Origin: Desulfosarcinaceae bacterium
Lineage (GTDB): Bacteria > Desulfobacterota > Desulfobacteria > Desulfobacterales > Desulfosarcinaceae
Length of the DNA: 64,000 nucleotides
NCBI GenBank assembly: GCA_030066015.1
Contig: JASJCL010000011.1
Span: 16,569 to 80,568 of the forward strand
Direction of reading: 5' to 3'
In this document: piece after piece, positions 27,106 to 35,592 of the stretch
Numbering within the stretch: position 1 is the first letter of the stretch
Layout: each line of letters opens with the position of its first letter
The notes under the pieces: generated by a model
Database searches by the model: none
What the model was told of the DNA's origin: nothing
What the model saw: only the letters and a program-made list of their open reading frames with translations
Program-made: the position numbers and the translations under genes

Positions 27106-28299
27106 GTGAACGCCACCATCCATCGCTATCTCATCCGGGAGATGATCCCTCCCTTCAGCATCACGCTGATCTTCTTCCTGTTCATTTTTCTCATGACCAA
27201 GCTTCTCGAGGTGACCAATTTCGTGGTCAACTACGATGTGGATGTCTGGATCATCGGTTTGATGCTGCTCTATTCGGTCCCTTTTTTCCTCCAGTTCGTC
27301 ATTCCCATGGCGGTAATGATGGGGGTCTTACTGGCCTTTTTGCGCCTTTCGAGCGATAACGAAACCGTGGCCATGAAAGCCTGCGGGATCAGTGTATACA
27401 AGGTGTTGAGCCCGGCGCTGGGCTTCAGCCTGTTGGGCACCCTCGTCACCGCATGGGTGACTGTCTACGCCATGCCCTGGGGCAGCAGCGCCATTAAACA
27501 GATGGCAATCAAGCTTGCGGCCTCCAGTCTGGAGATCGGTCTCAAAGAGCGCAGCTTCAACGATCAGTTTGAAGATGTGGTGGTCTATGTCAGCAAGGTG
27601 GATCCCCACAGTGGAGCGCTGCAACATCTCTTCATAGAGGATCGCCGCAATCCCAAGGTGATCAGCACCATCATCGCCCCCGAAGGCCGCCTTCACAAAA
27701 GCGCCACGGCGCTCAGTGCCCATCTTCAACTCACCGATGGATCGATCACACAGGTGGATTTGGCCACCCGCAGTGCCAACGCCGTTCACTTTGACCGTTA
27801 CGACCTGCGGCTCAACCTTCAACTCGATTCCGTCGCAGAAAAGGAGAACGGCAAGCATCGTTCCGAGATGAGTCTGACCGAAATGCGGGACTACCTCAAC
27901 ACATATGAGAAGCGCGACAGCCGCTACTATCGGACCCTCATGGATTATCACAAGAAATTCTCCATTCCGCTCGCGGGTCTCGTTTTGGGTCTATTGGCGG
28001 TGCCGCTGGGATTTCAATCCGGGGGCGCGCGCAGATCGTATGGGGTCGGTTTGGGGCTGATGCTCTTTCTGCTCTACTATGTAGTGCTCACCGCCGGCTG
28101 GACCTATGGTAAAACCGGGGCGGTGCCACCCATGATCGGAATGTGGGCGCCCAATGTGCTGTTCGCCCTCCTGGGGGCCTTCTTTCTGCGCCGCTGTGCC
28201 AACGATCGCGGTTTTGGTCTAGACCAACTCTATGTCTGGGCCAGCCATCTTTGGCGGCGGCGAGTCCGCCGCATCCGGGGAGGTCGGCCGCGGCCATGA
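27106..28299 (+). CDS. lptF: LPS export permease LptF
   Basis: LptF is one of the two inner-membrane permeases of the LptB2FG complex that extracts LPS and feeds the trans-envelope bridge. The 397 residues begin IHRYLIREMIPPF, then TM helices (about 15-35, 55-75, 95-120). A periplasmic beta-jellyroll (about 130-265) and three more TM helices with DYHKKFSIPLAGLVLGLLAV follow. GTG 27106 is the start. The C-terminal tail is Arg-rich. The stop overlaps lptG (ATGA). LptB, LptC and LptA are not in the window. Confidence 0.93.
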   Translation: MNATIHRYLIREMIPPFSITLIFFLFIFLMTKLLEVTNFVVNYDVDVWIIGLMLLYSVPFFLQFVIPMAVMMGVLLAFLRLSSDNETVAMKACGISVYKVLSPALGFSLLGTLVTAWVTVYAMPWGSSAIKQMAIKLAASSLEIGLKERSFNDQFEDVVVYVSKVDPHSGALQHLFIEDRRNPKVISTIIAPEGRLHKSATALSAHLQLTDGSITQVDLATRSANAVHFDRYDLRLNLQLDSVAEKENGKHRSEMSLTEMRDYLNTYEKRDSRYYRTLMDYHKKFSIPLAGLVLGLLAVPLGFQSGGARRSYGVGLGLMLFLLYYVVLTAGWTYGKTGAVPPMIGMWAPNVLFALLGAFFLRRCANDRGFGLDQLYVWASHLWRRRVRRIRGGRPRP

Positions 28300-29372
28300 G
28301 CACGATCCATCGCTACGTATACAAGGAGTTGGCCCGCTATTTGGTCATGGTGCTGGTTTGCGTGGCTGTCCTATATCTGGTGGTGGACTTTTTCGAGAAG
28401 GCGGACCGGTTCGTGAAAGCGGGCCTCGGTATGGAACGGGTGTTGACCTTTTTCGTATGCAATCTGCCATCTATAATGGGACAGATCGCACCCCTGGGCT
28501 TTCTTCTGGCGGTCCTGATCACCTTTGGACTGATGGGAAAAAACAACGAGATAGTGGCTCTGAAAAGTGGCGGCGTCAGCCCATACTACCTGATGCGGCC
28601 GGTCCTTTGGGTCGGGCTATTGATGAGCGTTGGCCTGTTCCTCTTTAAAGACGCGGTGGTGCCGGTAACCCTCAGTCAGGCCAATCGGATTTGGGTCCTG
28701 GAGGTAAAGAAGAAGCAGTTGGACCGGTTGCGGACCAAGAATATTTGGCTGAAGGAGAAGGGGCGCATCATTCATGTGGCCTTGTTCAAGCCGCGCAATC
28801 GGACCATTCACGGGGTCACGATCAATGATTTGAATGACAATTTTCGATTGGTGCGACGCTTGGATGCCAGATCGGGCCGCTTCACCGATGATGGCTGGCT
28901 ACTGTCGGAGGTACTGGAGCAGCGGTCGCAGGATGCTCGTGGTGAACCCGTGGTTCGCTACCACAGCGAATATCCCGTCGACATCCACCTGGCGCCGGAC
29001 GATTTCAAGCAGGTGGTGCGCAGTACAGACGAGTTGTCTTTTAGAACGCTCTTGCGTGAAATTGCGGCCATCGAAGCCGACGGTTTTGACGCTCGCTCTC
29101 AGCGGGTGGACCTGCATGCCAAAGTCAGCTTTCCCTTGATCTGCTTGATTTTGGCGCTCGTCGGGGGCGGTATCTCGCTGCGGGGCAACCGGGGTGAGGG
29201 CATCTTCGCCGGTATCCTCATCGCCATTGGGATCGCCTTCTGCTACTGGTTCAGCCATAGTATCTGTCTCTCTTTGGGGTATGGGGGGGTGTTGCCGCCG
29301 ATGGCGGCTGCCTGGGCCACCAACCTCGTTTTCCTCTGTGTTGGGCTCTTTGTCATCATGCAGGTGGAGTGA
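28296..29372 (+). CDS. lptG: LPS export permease LptG
   Basis: LptG is the second permease of the LPS exporter. The 358-residue protein starts STIHRYVYKELARYLVMVL and has the same architecture as LptF. Its GKNNEIVALKSGGVSPYYL segment is the cytoplasmic coupling loop to LptB, and VDLHAKVSFPLICLILALVG opens the last TM bundle. ATG 28296 overlaps lptF by four bases; a longer frame from 28143 lies inside lptF and is not used. lpxK starts within its end. Confidence 0.93.
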   Translation: MSTIHRYVYKELARYLVMVLVCVAVLYLVVDFFEKADRFVKAGLGMERVLTFFVCNLPSIMGQIAPLGFLLAVLITFGLMGKNNEIVALKSGGVSPYYLMRPVLWVGLLMSVGLFLFKDAVVPVTLSQANRIWVLEVKKKQLDRLRTKNIWLKEKGRIIHVALFKPRNRTIHGVTINDLNDNFRLVRRLDARSGRFTDDGWLLSEVLEQRSQDARGEPVVRYHSEYPVDIHLAPDDFKQVVRSTDELSFRTLLREIAAIEADGFDARSQRVDLHAKVSFPLICLILALVGGGISLRGNRGEGIFAGILIAIGIAFCYWFSHSICLSLGYGGVLPPMAAAWATNLVFLCVGLFVIMQVE

Positions 29373-30532
29373 AGATGGCCGCCGGGAAGCTTCAAGAAGT
29401 TGTCCGCTTCGACAGTTGCCGTTCGTGGCTGGAGACCATCATGGGGGATGACGGCCGGCGTCATGATCCGCTGAGGTGGTTGCTCTACGGTTGTTCCCGG
29501 ATATACGCTAAGATCGTCGAGTCCCGTGTCCGCCGCTACCACCACCACACCGGTAGGATCCTGCAACTGCCCCGACCGGTTATTTCGGTGGGCAATCTCA
29601 CCACAGGAGGGACGGGGAAAACACCCATGACGGTCTATTTGGCCGGCCTCATCAAATCAACGGGGCTGACCCCTGTGATTCTCAGTCGTGGATACGGCGG
29701 CAGGGCGGAACGCAGCGGCGCATTTGTTTCCACCGGGTCAGGTCCGCAGCTCCCGGTGGAGGTGGCCGGGGACGAGGCTTATCTGCTGTCCCGTCGCCTC
29801 CCCGATGTGCCGGTCGTCGTTGGACGCGATCGTCACGCGATGGGACTGGCAGCCATGGATCGGCTTTCCCCCGATTGCTTCATCCTTGACGACGGATATC
29901 AGCACATCCAATTGCATCGGGACTTGAACTTGGCCCTCATTGATTGTAGACGTCCCTTCGGCAACCGTCACCTGCTGCCCCGGGGACATCTGCGGGAACC
30001 ACTGACGGCGCTGAAGCGAGCGGACGCCGTCATTCTAACCCGCTGCGATCTGAACACCACAGGGGGCCTCCCCGAAGTAAACGCCCACTGTCCGGGTAAG
30101 CCGGTGTTTCGATCCAGGCACCGCTCCTATGTTTCAGGGCGATGGACCGCGGGGCAATCCTCACCGGCGCCACCGAGGGGTGATCTGCCCTCTGGTGCGG
30201 CGGTTTACCTCTTCTCGGGAATTGCCGATAATCTGGCCTTCCAGGCGTCCATCGCGGCGATGGGGGCACAGTTGGTGGGGGTCGCTGCATTCGCCGACCA
30301 TCACCCGTACACTGGTGAGGACTTACGGAAGATCGCGGCGGCGGCCGAGCACACGGGGGCCGAGGTGCTGATAACCACTGCCAAAGACGCCGTCCGCTTG
30401 CCACACCCCTTGCCCTGGCGCAAGGCGCTACTGGTCGCTGATGTGGCGTTGGAGTTCGCTGACGACCGCTTTGAGGCGTATTGCCTCCAAATACTCTCAC
30501 GCCTCGGCGGGGAGCGATCTGTCGCGGCTTGA
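29369..30532 (+). CDS. lpxK: Tetraacyldisaccharide 4'-kinase LpxK
   Basis: LpxK phosphorylates the 4' position of the lipid A disaccharide at the inner-membrane surface. The 387-residue protein has the P-loop SVGNLTTGGTGKTPM, a feature of this kinase, then SRGYGGR, VGRDRH and FILDDGYQHIQLHRDLN, with VDADH-like FADHHPYTGEDL near the C-terminus. It starts at GTG 29369, overlapping the lptG stop (GTGA), or at ATG 29375. The N-terminal 30 residues before the membrane helix are longer than usual. Confidence 0.93.
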   Translation: MKMAAGKLQEVVRFDSCRSWLETIMGDDGRRHDPLRWLLYGCSRIYAKIVESRVRRYHHHTGRILQLPRPVISVGNLTTGGTGKTPMTVYLAGLIKSTGLTPVILSRGYGGRAERSGAFVSTGSGPQLPVEVAGDEAYLLSRRLPDVPVVVGRDRHAMGLAAMDRLSPDCFILDDGYQHIQLHRDLNLALIDCRRPFGNRHLLPRGHLREPLTALKRADAVILTRCDLNTTGGLPEVNAHCPGKPVFRSRHRSYVSGRWTAGQSSPAPPRGDLPSGAAVYLFSGIADNLAFQASIAAMGAQLVGVAAFADHHPYTGEDLRKIAAAAEHTGAEVLITTAKDAVRLPHPLPWRKALLVADVALEFADDRFEAYCLQILSRLGGERSVAA

Positions 30533-30696
30533 GGGCCCTGGGCAATTGTTGGACGACGCCGCTGCCTGTGATTGAGGGAGCGGACCAGGGCATCCTCCTC
30601 ATTTTGGCGGTTAGAAACCTGACGCGGCACCAAGGCGCTCGACCGACATCCCCGCCATGGTGACGGGGCCGTTCGAACCGATATGAGACAGTCATC

Positions 30697-31704
30697 TTGA
30701 AATTGAATACGAGCCGGCAAGCGCCCTTTTCGAGAATACCCGCTCCCCTCAAGGAGATACGGGCTTTTGTCGGTGCCAACACGCGGAAACCTGCAGCAGG
30801 GGGGCATCCACTTGCCAAACGCTTGTTGGCCTGGCTTACGAACCGCATGCGCGCACTGACCTGGGAGCAGGCCTATTTTCTAGGCGGTGCCATCGGTGCC
30901 GCATTGGCCGCTCTTGGCGTTCGTTGGCCGGTAGCACGCACCAACTTGGAGATTGTATTCGGCAATCGGCTCACGCTGGTTGAAAAGCGTCGCATCTTCA
31001 AAGCCGCCTGGGTCAACTTTGGTCGGGTGGCGATCAACCACTTGCGGCTGCCCTACATGCCGCCAGAGTTCTGGTCCAGCCACGTCCGCTTCCCTGATGA
31101 AGGCAACCTGCGGGCGTTGTTTGATCGGCGGCGGGGGATTATCATCGCCTGCGGTCATATGGGGATGATGGATTTGGCCGGAGGACGGCTGGGCAAGTGC
31201 GGGTATCCGGTTGCGGTTGTGGCCAAGCCCATGCGATCACCCAGCATCGATCACTTGGTTCTCAGTGCCCGCGAGGCCCTGTACATGAGCACCATTCCCC
31301 ACCGCGACTCGGCTCGTCGGATTTTGAAAGGATTGCGCAGCGGCGAAGCGATTTTCTTCATCATTGATCAGAACATGAAGCGCAGCCAGGGGATTTTCGT
31401 GGACTGGTTTGGCCAGCCGGCGTCCGTCAGCCCTGCCGCGGCCGTATTTGCCCGGCAGACCAAGGCACCAGTGGTGGCCGGCTATCTTGAACAGACAGGA
31501 CCGAAACAATTCATCCTGCACATGAGTGCACCGCTGCCTTGGATTTCGATCGCCGACGACCCGGACACCGAACTGGTCGTCAACTCCCAGAACCAGGCCA
31601 ACGCCTATCAGAAGCTGATTCTAGCAAAACCCGAACTCTGGTTCTGGATCCACCGGCGCTGGAAAATTCAACCCAAGGGCAAGAAATGGCCCTATCCCAA
31701 CTGA
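30697..31704 (+). CDS. Lipid A lauroyl/myristoyl acyltransferase (LpxL/HtrB family)
   Basis: This family adds secondary acyl chains to Kdo-lipid A from acyl-ACP. The protein has the HX4D catalytic motif in ACGHMGMMDLAGG (about residues 150-162). It also has ARTNLEIVFGNRLT and FFIIDQNMKRSQGIFVDWFG, typical of the LpxL/LpxM fold, and an N-terminal hydrophobic helix. The start is unsure: TTG 30697 gives 335 residues, and an ATG at 30847 would remove the first helix region. The 160-base gap from lpxK shows nothing recognisable. Which acyl position it serves is not predictable. Confidence 0.87.
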   Translation: MKLNTSRQAPFSRIPAPLKEIRAFVGANTRKPAAGGHPLAKRLLAWLTNRMRALTWEQAYFLGGAIGAALAALGVRWPVARTNLEIVFGNRLTLVEKRRIFKAAWVNFGRVAINHLRLPYMPPEFWSSHVRFPDEGNLRALFDRRRGIIIACGHMGMMDLAGGRLGKCGYPVAVVAKPMRSPSIDHLVLSAREALYMSTIPHRDSARRILKGLRSGEAIFFIIDQNMKRSQGIFVDWFGQPASVSPAAAVFARQTKAPVVAGYLEQTGPKQFILHMSAPLPWISIADDPDTELVVNSQNQANAYQKLILAKPELWFWIHRRWKIQPKGKKWPYPN

Positions 31705-31772
31705 GCGTCCAACGGTTTCCCGATAGGGGTTGCTAAGGACGTCGCACATATGAAACTATTGGAAAAGAGCCG

Positions 31773-32147
31773 ATGAAAATTGAAGTGGCCAACGGCGAGA
31801 TTGTTGACAAATTCACCATCTTGTCCATCAAACGGCAGCAGATCACCGATCGATCAAAGCTGAAGAATATTCGCAAGGAGTACGACCTCCTGGCGGAGGC
31901 CCTGGTGGCACTCGGCATCCCGACGGACGACCCCGACCTGGTGGCCTTGCAGGCCGTTAATCAGGCCCTTTGGGAAATCGAGGATCTGATTCGCCGCAAA
32001 GAGGCTGACCAGTGCTTTGATGACGAGTTCATCGAACTGGCCCGCCGTGTTTACAAGAGCAACGACCGCCGGGCGGCCCTGAAGCGCCGCATCAATGAGA
32101 AAACGGGTTCCTTGCTGTTGGAGGAGAAGGCGTATGCGGCCTATTGA
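31773..32147 (+). CDS. DUF6165 family protein of the LPS region
   Basis: This 124-residue soluble, strongly helical, charged protein begins MKIEVANGEIVDKFTILSIK and ends in LLLEEKAYAAY. I recognise it as the small family annotated DUF6165, often found beside LPS or capsule glycosyltransferases; its function is unknown. There are no TM helices and no catalytic motif. The pattern of hydrophobic and charged residues (about 35-110) suggests a helical bundle or short coiled coil. It is tightly linked to the downstream GT2 gene, whose longest frame overlaps its stop. Confidence 0.8.
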   Translation: MKIEVANGEIVDKFTILSIKRQQITDRSKLKNIRKEYDLLAEALVALGIPTDDPDLVALQAVNQALWEIEDLIRRKEADQCFDDEFIELARRVYKSNDRRAALKRRINEKTGSLLLEEKAYAAY

Positions 32148-32209
32148 AGCTGGGCATAACGGCTGGCTTTCTCGGCAATCGCCTACCTCGACAGCGCGGG
32201 CTGCTTAGC

Positions 32210-33001
32210 ATGGAGACGAGACTACCGCTGTCGGTCGCCATCATCTCCTTCAACGAGGCCGAGAACATCGCCCGCACTCTGCGCAGTATCGCCGATATTG
32301 CTGCGGAGATCGTGGTCGTGGACTCCCACTCCGGTGATGCCACCCGCGAAATCGCCGCTCAATTCGGGGCCAATGTTTACACGGAGGACTGGAAAGGCCA
32401 TGTGCGCCAGAAGAATTCGGCGCTGATGAAATGCACGCAGCCGTGGGTGTTGGCGCTGGATTGCGATGAAGTTGTCGGCGCGGATCTGAAACGAAGCATT
32501 ATCAGCGCAGTGCGCACGAAGGCGGCGGGCGGCTTTCGCGTCTGCCGACGTAGTGACTATCTCGGTAAACGCCTGCGCCACAACTGGTATCCGGATCGCA
32601 AACTGCGGCTGGTCAGACGAAGCGCGCAGCCGCGCTGGGAAGGCTACGATCCCCACGACCGTCTTGTCATCTCAGGCCCTGTTGGCGACCTCAATGGAGA
32701 TTTGATCCACTACTCCTATAAAAATATCGAGGACCATTTTATCCGTCTTGTTCACTATGCCCGCATCGCCGCCGACTCCTACTACCAAGAGGGCCGGCGG
32801 TTCCACCTCCACCAGCTGGTCACACGGCCACTGGCTGCTTTCATCAAGAAGTACTTCCTGCGGGCCGGTTTTCTGGACGGCCTCCAGGGGCTGGTGATCG
32901 CCGTAAGCAGTTTGGTGTACGTCTTCTTGAAGTACATGTTCTTATGGGAACGACAGCATGATGTCCAAAACTCCACAGGCGACCCATATGCTTCCAAATG
33001 A
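32210..33001 (+). CDS. WaaE-like GT2 LPS core glycosyltransferase
   Basis: This 263-residue GT2 enzyme of the WaaE/KdtX type adds a glucose-like residue to core heptose in known members. It starts LSVAIISFNEAENIARTLRSI and has VDSHSGDATREIA, the DxD motif in ALDCDEVVG and a C-terminal membrane-associated stretch. WYPDRKLRLVRR and HYSYKNIEDHF are typical of the family. ATG 32210 is preferred over TTG 32144, which would overlap the DUF6165 stop. Its end overlaps the O-antigen ligase start by about 44 bases. Confidence 0.9.
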   Translation: METRLPLSVAIISFNEAENIARTLRSIADIAAEIVVVDSHSGDATREIAAQFGANVYTEDWKGHVRQKNSALMKCTQPWVLALDCDEVVGADLKRSIISAVRTKAAGGFRVCRRSDYLGKRLRHNWYPDRKLRLVRRSAQPRWEGYDPHDRLVISGPVGDLNGDLIHYSYKNIEDHFIRLVHYARIAADSYYQEGRRFHLHQLVTRPLAAFIKKYFLRAGFLDGLQGLVIAVSSLVYVFLKYMFLWERQHDVQNSTGDPYASK

Positions 33002-34178
33002 GCGGGCCAGACCGCCCTGGCGGACGCTGTTTCTGCTGTTGCTGGGCAGTGCTCACCTCATCTCCATCAGCGCAACCCAGAGTCTGCTGGCCGGGCTGGT
33101 GATCTATGTCGTTTACCGGATCTACCGGCAGGACTACCACTTGAACGTATTCCCCTATGTCATCACTTTCGCGATCATATTTTTACTGGCCTCTCTGTCT
33201 GCTCCGCTGGGGGTGAATCCGGAAAAGTCCCTAAAAAAAATCTTCGGCTGGTGGATTTACCTCTTCTTTCCGACCATGTTCCTGATGGTGTATTACGAGG
33301 AGAACATCCTCCCCCGTTTGGCCTGCTTCATCACGCTGGGTGCCAATGTGGCCGCCACCGTTGGCGCTTATCAATTTTTTATCGGCGGCATGGATCGTGC
33401 GACTGGGTTCTTTGCCCACGCGTTGACCTACGCCAACACGCTCAGTATCGTACTCTGTTTGGTGATTGCGATGCTATTGTCGCACGATTACACCCGTCGC
33501 TGGGAGTTTTGGTATTACGCCCTGTCTCTACCACTCATTCTCTTGGGCCTCGGAATATCCATCAGTCGCGGCCCCATGCTTTCCGCCCTGATCACCCTTT
33601 TGCTGATACTTGTCATCCGTCTGCGCCGCAGGGGGGTCTTGATCTGCGGTCTCATTCTGGTGTTCTCGGGCCTCCTCATCGTCAGTACACCCGACCTGAA
33701 GAACCGCTATGTCGAACTGGTTGACAAATCCTGGGCGGACCCTCATACATCGGTCGGCGTCCGCATCCCGCTGTGGAAAGTGGCCGTTAAAATCATCGCG
33801 GATCACCCCATTTTCGGTATTGGTGAGCGCAATTTTCGGCAGGTGGCCTTGGCGCATCTCGAAACCCCCCTGCACACCATGGCCCACGCCCACAATGCCT
33901 ACCTGCAATTTGCCCTGACCCACGGAATTCCCGCCTTTTGCGTACTGGCCTACCTGCTGGCCCGCATCTTTCTGGTGGCGACCAGAAAAGCCCTCTCAGC
34001 GGCGCCCTTCGGGCTTGCCAGCCTGGCGGTGCTGTGTGTCTTCCTGCTGGAGGGGCTGACCGAGAACGTGCTCGGCGACTCTGAGGTGGCCATGCTCTTT
34101 TTTTCGCTCATGGGCGCCTTTACCGGCCTGTTTCAGCGGGACCGCCTCCCGTTGCGAGCGGCGGATCCCTCATCCTGA
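32958..34178 (+). CDS. O-antigen ligase / polymerase (WaaL/Wzy_C family)
   Basis: This membrane protein of 406 residues and about ten to twelve TM helices would join O-chain to lipid A-core in the periplasm. The Wzy_C core includes LGISISRGPMLSALITLLL. The large periplasmic loop carries IPLWKVAVKIIADHPIFGIG and the conserved His segment TMAHAHNAYLQFALTHG, characteristic of ligases. ATG 32958 or the ATG ten codons later could start it, both inside the preceding gene. Ligase versus polymerase cannot be separated with certainty. A position inside a core cluster favours ligase. Confidence 0.86.
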   Translation: MMSKTPQATHMLPNERARPPWRTLFLLLLGSAHLISISATQSLLAGLVIYVVYRIYRQDYHLNVFPYVITFAIIFLLASLSAPLGVNPEKSLKKIFGWWIYLFFPTMFLMVYYEENILPRLACFITLGANVAATVGAYQFFIGGMDRATGFFAHALTYANTLSIVLCLVIAMLLSHDYTRRWEFWYYALSLPLILLGLGISISRGPMLSALITLLLILVIRLRRRGVLICGLILVFSGLLIVSTPDLKNRYVELVDKSWADPHTSVGVRIPLWKVAVKIIADHPIFGIGERNFRQVALAHLETPLHTMAHAHNAYLQFALTHGIPAFCVLAYLLARIFLVATRKALSAAPFGLASLAVLCVFLLEGLTENVLGDSEVAMLFFSLMGAFTGLFQRDRLPLRAADPSS

Positions 34179-34214
34179 CCAGCGGCGTGGCGGGAAGGAG
34201 AAGCGCATTTCCCA

Positions 34215-35393
34215 ATGACGGCCACAGCGTCGAATAGGCGTCGCGGATCGCGCGAGCAACCCCGATTGCGGGCCGCAGTGGTGACCCACACCCTGGCGCT
34301 TGGGGGATCGCCCCGGAGTCTGTTGAACGTGGCGGGTGCTGTGCGCCTGCGTGGTTTTACCCCTATGCTCTACTACGGCACCCCAGGGCCGCTCGAGACG
34401 GAGTTCAGCGCTGCGAATATCCCATCGCGTCACCTCCCCAAGTACAAAGGCCTATGGGGCCTGCACCTGGGGTTCATTTATCGGATCATGCGCCGTTACC
34501 GGCGTGACAATATCCGCCTCGTTTTCCTCAATTGTCTGGTCTCCTATTACAAATACCACGCCTTGGCAGCGCGCCTGCTCGGGTTGCCGATCATATGGTC
34601 CATTCGTGAGGACGTTCACAGCAAGCGCGGCCGCAGACTGTTTCGATGGCTGAGACGGCTGGCCGACATCGTCATGCCCTGCTCCAGTGCAATCGCCAAT
34701 ACTCTCCGGCAACGGGGATTGGACTTGCCCATAGAAGTGGTTCACAATGGGATCGATGTACCGCCGCTGGATGATACCGACGACGCTGATTTGCGCCGCC
34801 GGCTGCACATTCCCGCCGACCGATGGGTGGTCGGCTGCGTGGGCAGTATCGAAGTCAGAAAAGGACAGCTGGATCTTGTAGCAGCGCTGAACGGCTGGAC
34901 CTGCCAGGATGGTGCGCTGGATCTGGTTCTCGTCGGGGCGCCTGGAAGGAAGGGGGATGCCGATCCATACTTGCTGGACCTTCAACACACCGTCGACCGG
35001 CTACCAGGCCATGTTCGGGTTCATCTCATCGGTGCCCACCGGGATATCGCCCCTTTATACAAAGAGATGGACGTTGTCTGTCTGCCGAGCCACTGGGAGG
35101 GGAGCTCGCGCACGATCCTGGAAGCGATGCGTGCCCAACGCCCCCTGCTGACAACGACCGCTGGCGGCAATCCAGAGATCGTGCGCCATATGGAGAGCGC
35201 CTACCTCGTCTCGCCAGGTGACCGTCATGCCCTGGTCGAAGGTCTCCGATACCTGAAACGGCATCCCCGTAAAGCAGCCGCCCTCGCACAAATCGCCCAT
35301 CGGGATCTGTGCGCCGATTACACCTTGAGCCACTACAGGGAGCGGGTCGCAGCCGTCATCGATGCGGCGTTATCGAGTTGTAACCGCCGGTAG
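34215..35393 (+). CDS. GT4-family glycosyltransferase
   Basis: This 392-residue retaining GT-B enzyme begins, after a basic N-terminal extension, with AAVVTHTLALGGSPRSLLNVAG, the donor-independent N-domain loop. The C-domain has VGCVGSIEVRKGQLDLVAAL and the EX7E-type region SHWEGSSRTILEAMRAQRP for nucleotide-sugar binding. It is probably an LPS core or O-chain transferase by position. AAGGAG lies upstream but 16 bases from the ATG, so the start is less certain. Confidence 0.85.
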   Translation: MTATASNRRRGSREQPRLRAAVVTHTLALGGSPRSLLNVAGAVRLRGFTPMLYYGTPGPLETEFSAANIPSRHLPKYKGLWGLHLGFIYRIMRRYRRDNIRLVFLNCLVSYYKYHALAARLLGLPIIWSIREDVHSKRGRRLFRWLRRLADIVMPCSSAIANTLRQRGLDLPIEVVHNGIDVPPLDDTDDADLRRRLHIPADRWVVGCVGSIEVRKGQLDLVAALNGWTCQDGALDLVLVGAPGRKGDADPYLLDLQHTVDRLPGHVRVHLIGAHRDIAPLYKEMDVVCLPSHWEGSSRTILEAMRAQRPLLTTTAGGNPEIVRHMESAYLVSPGDRHALVEGLRYLKRHPRKAAALAQIAHRDLCADYTLSHYRERVAAVIDAALSSCNRR

Positions 35394-35422
35394 AGGCGGC
35401 CGTGGACAAAGGGGCCTTCAGA

Positions 35423-35470
35423 GATGCGCTCCTGGATGCGGTCTTGGATGCGGTCTTGGATTCGGTCTGG
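35423..35470 (+). repeat. Four-copy 12-bp tandem repeat
   Basis: Units start at 35423 (GATGCGCTCCTG), 35435 and 35447 (both GATGCGGTCTTG) and 35459 (GATTCGGTCTGG). The two central copies are identical. It lies in the 200-base gap before the epimerase gene. The short frame reading through it (ALLDAVLDAVLDSV) has no recognised homologue. It could be a slippage-prone tract or the relic of a coding repeat. Confidence 0.8.
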
Positions 35471-35592
35471 CAAATGCAAGCGCTTGCAGAGAGACCTTGC
35501 ATAAGGTGGCCTCAATGGCGTAAGGAAGCACCGGTTTGGCGGAAACGGAACTGGCGGTCGTCCTGGGCACGACCACTGCGAAGGAGCGCTGG

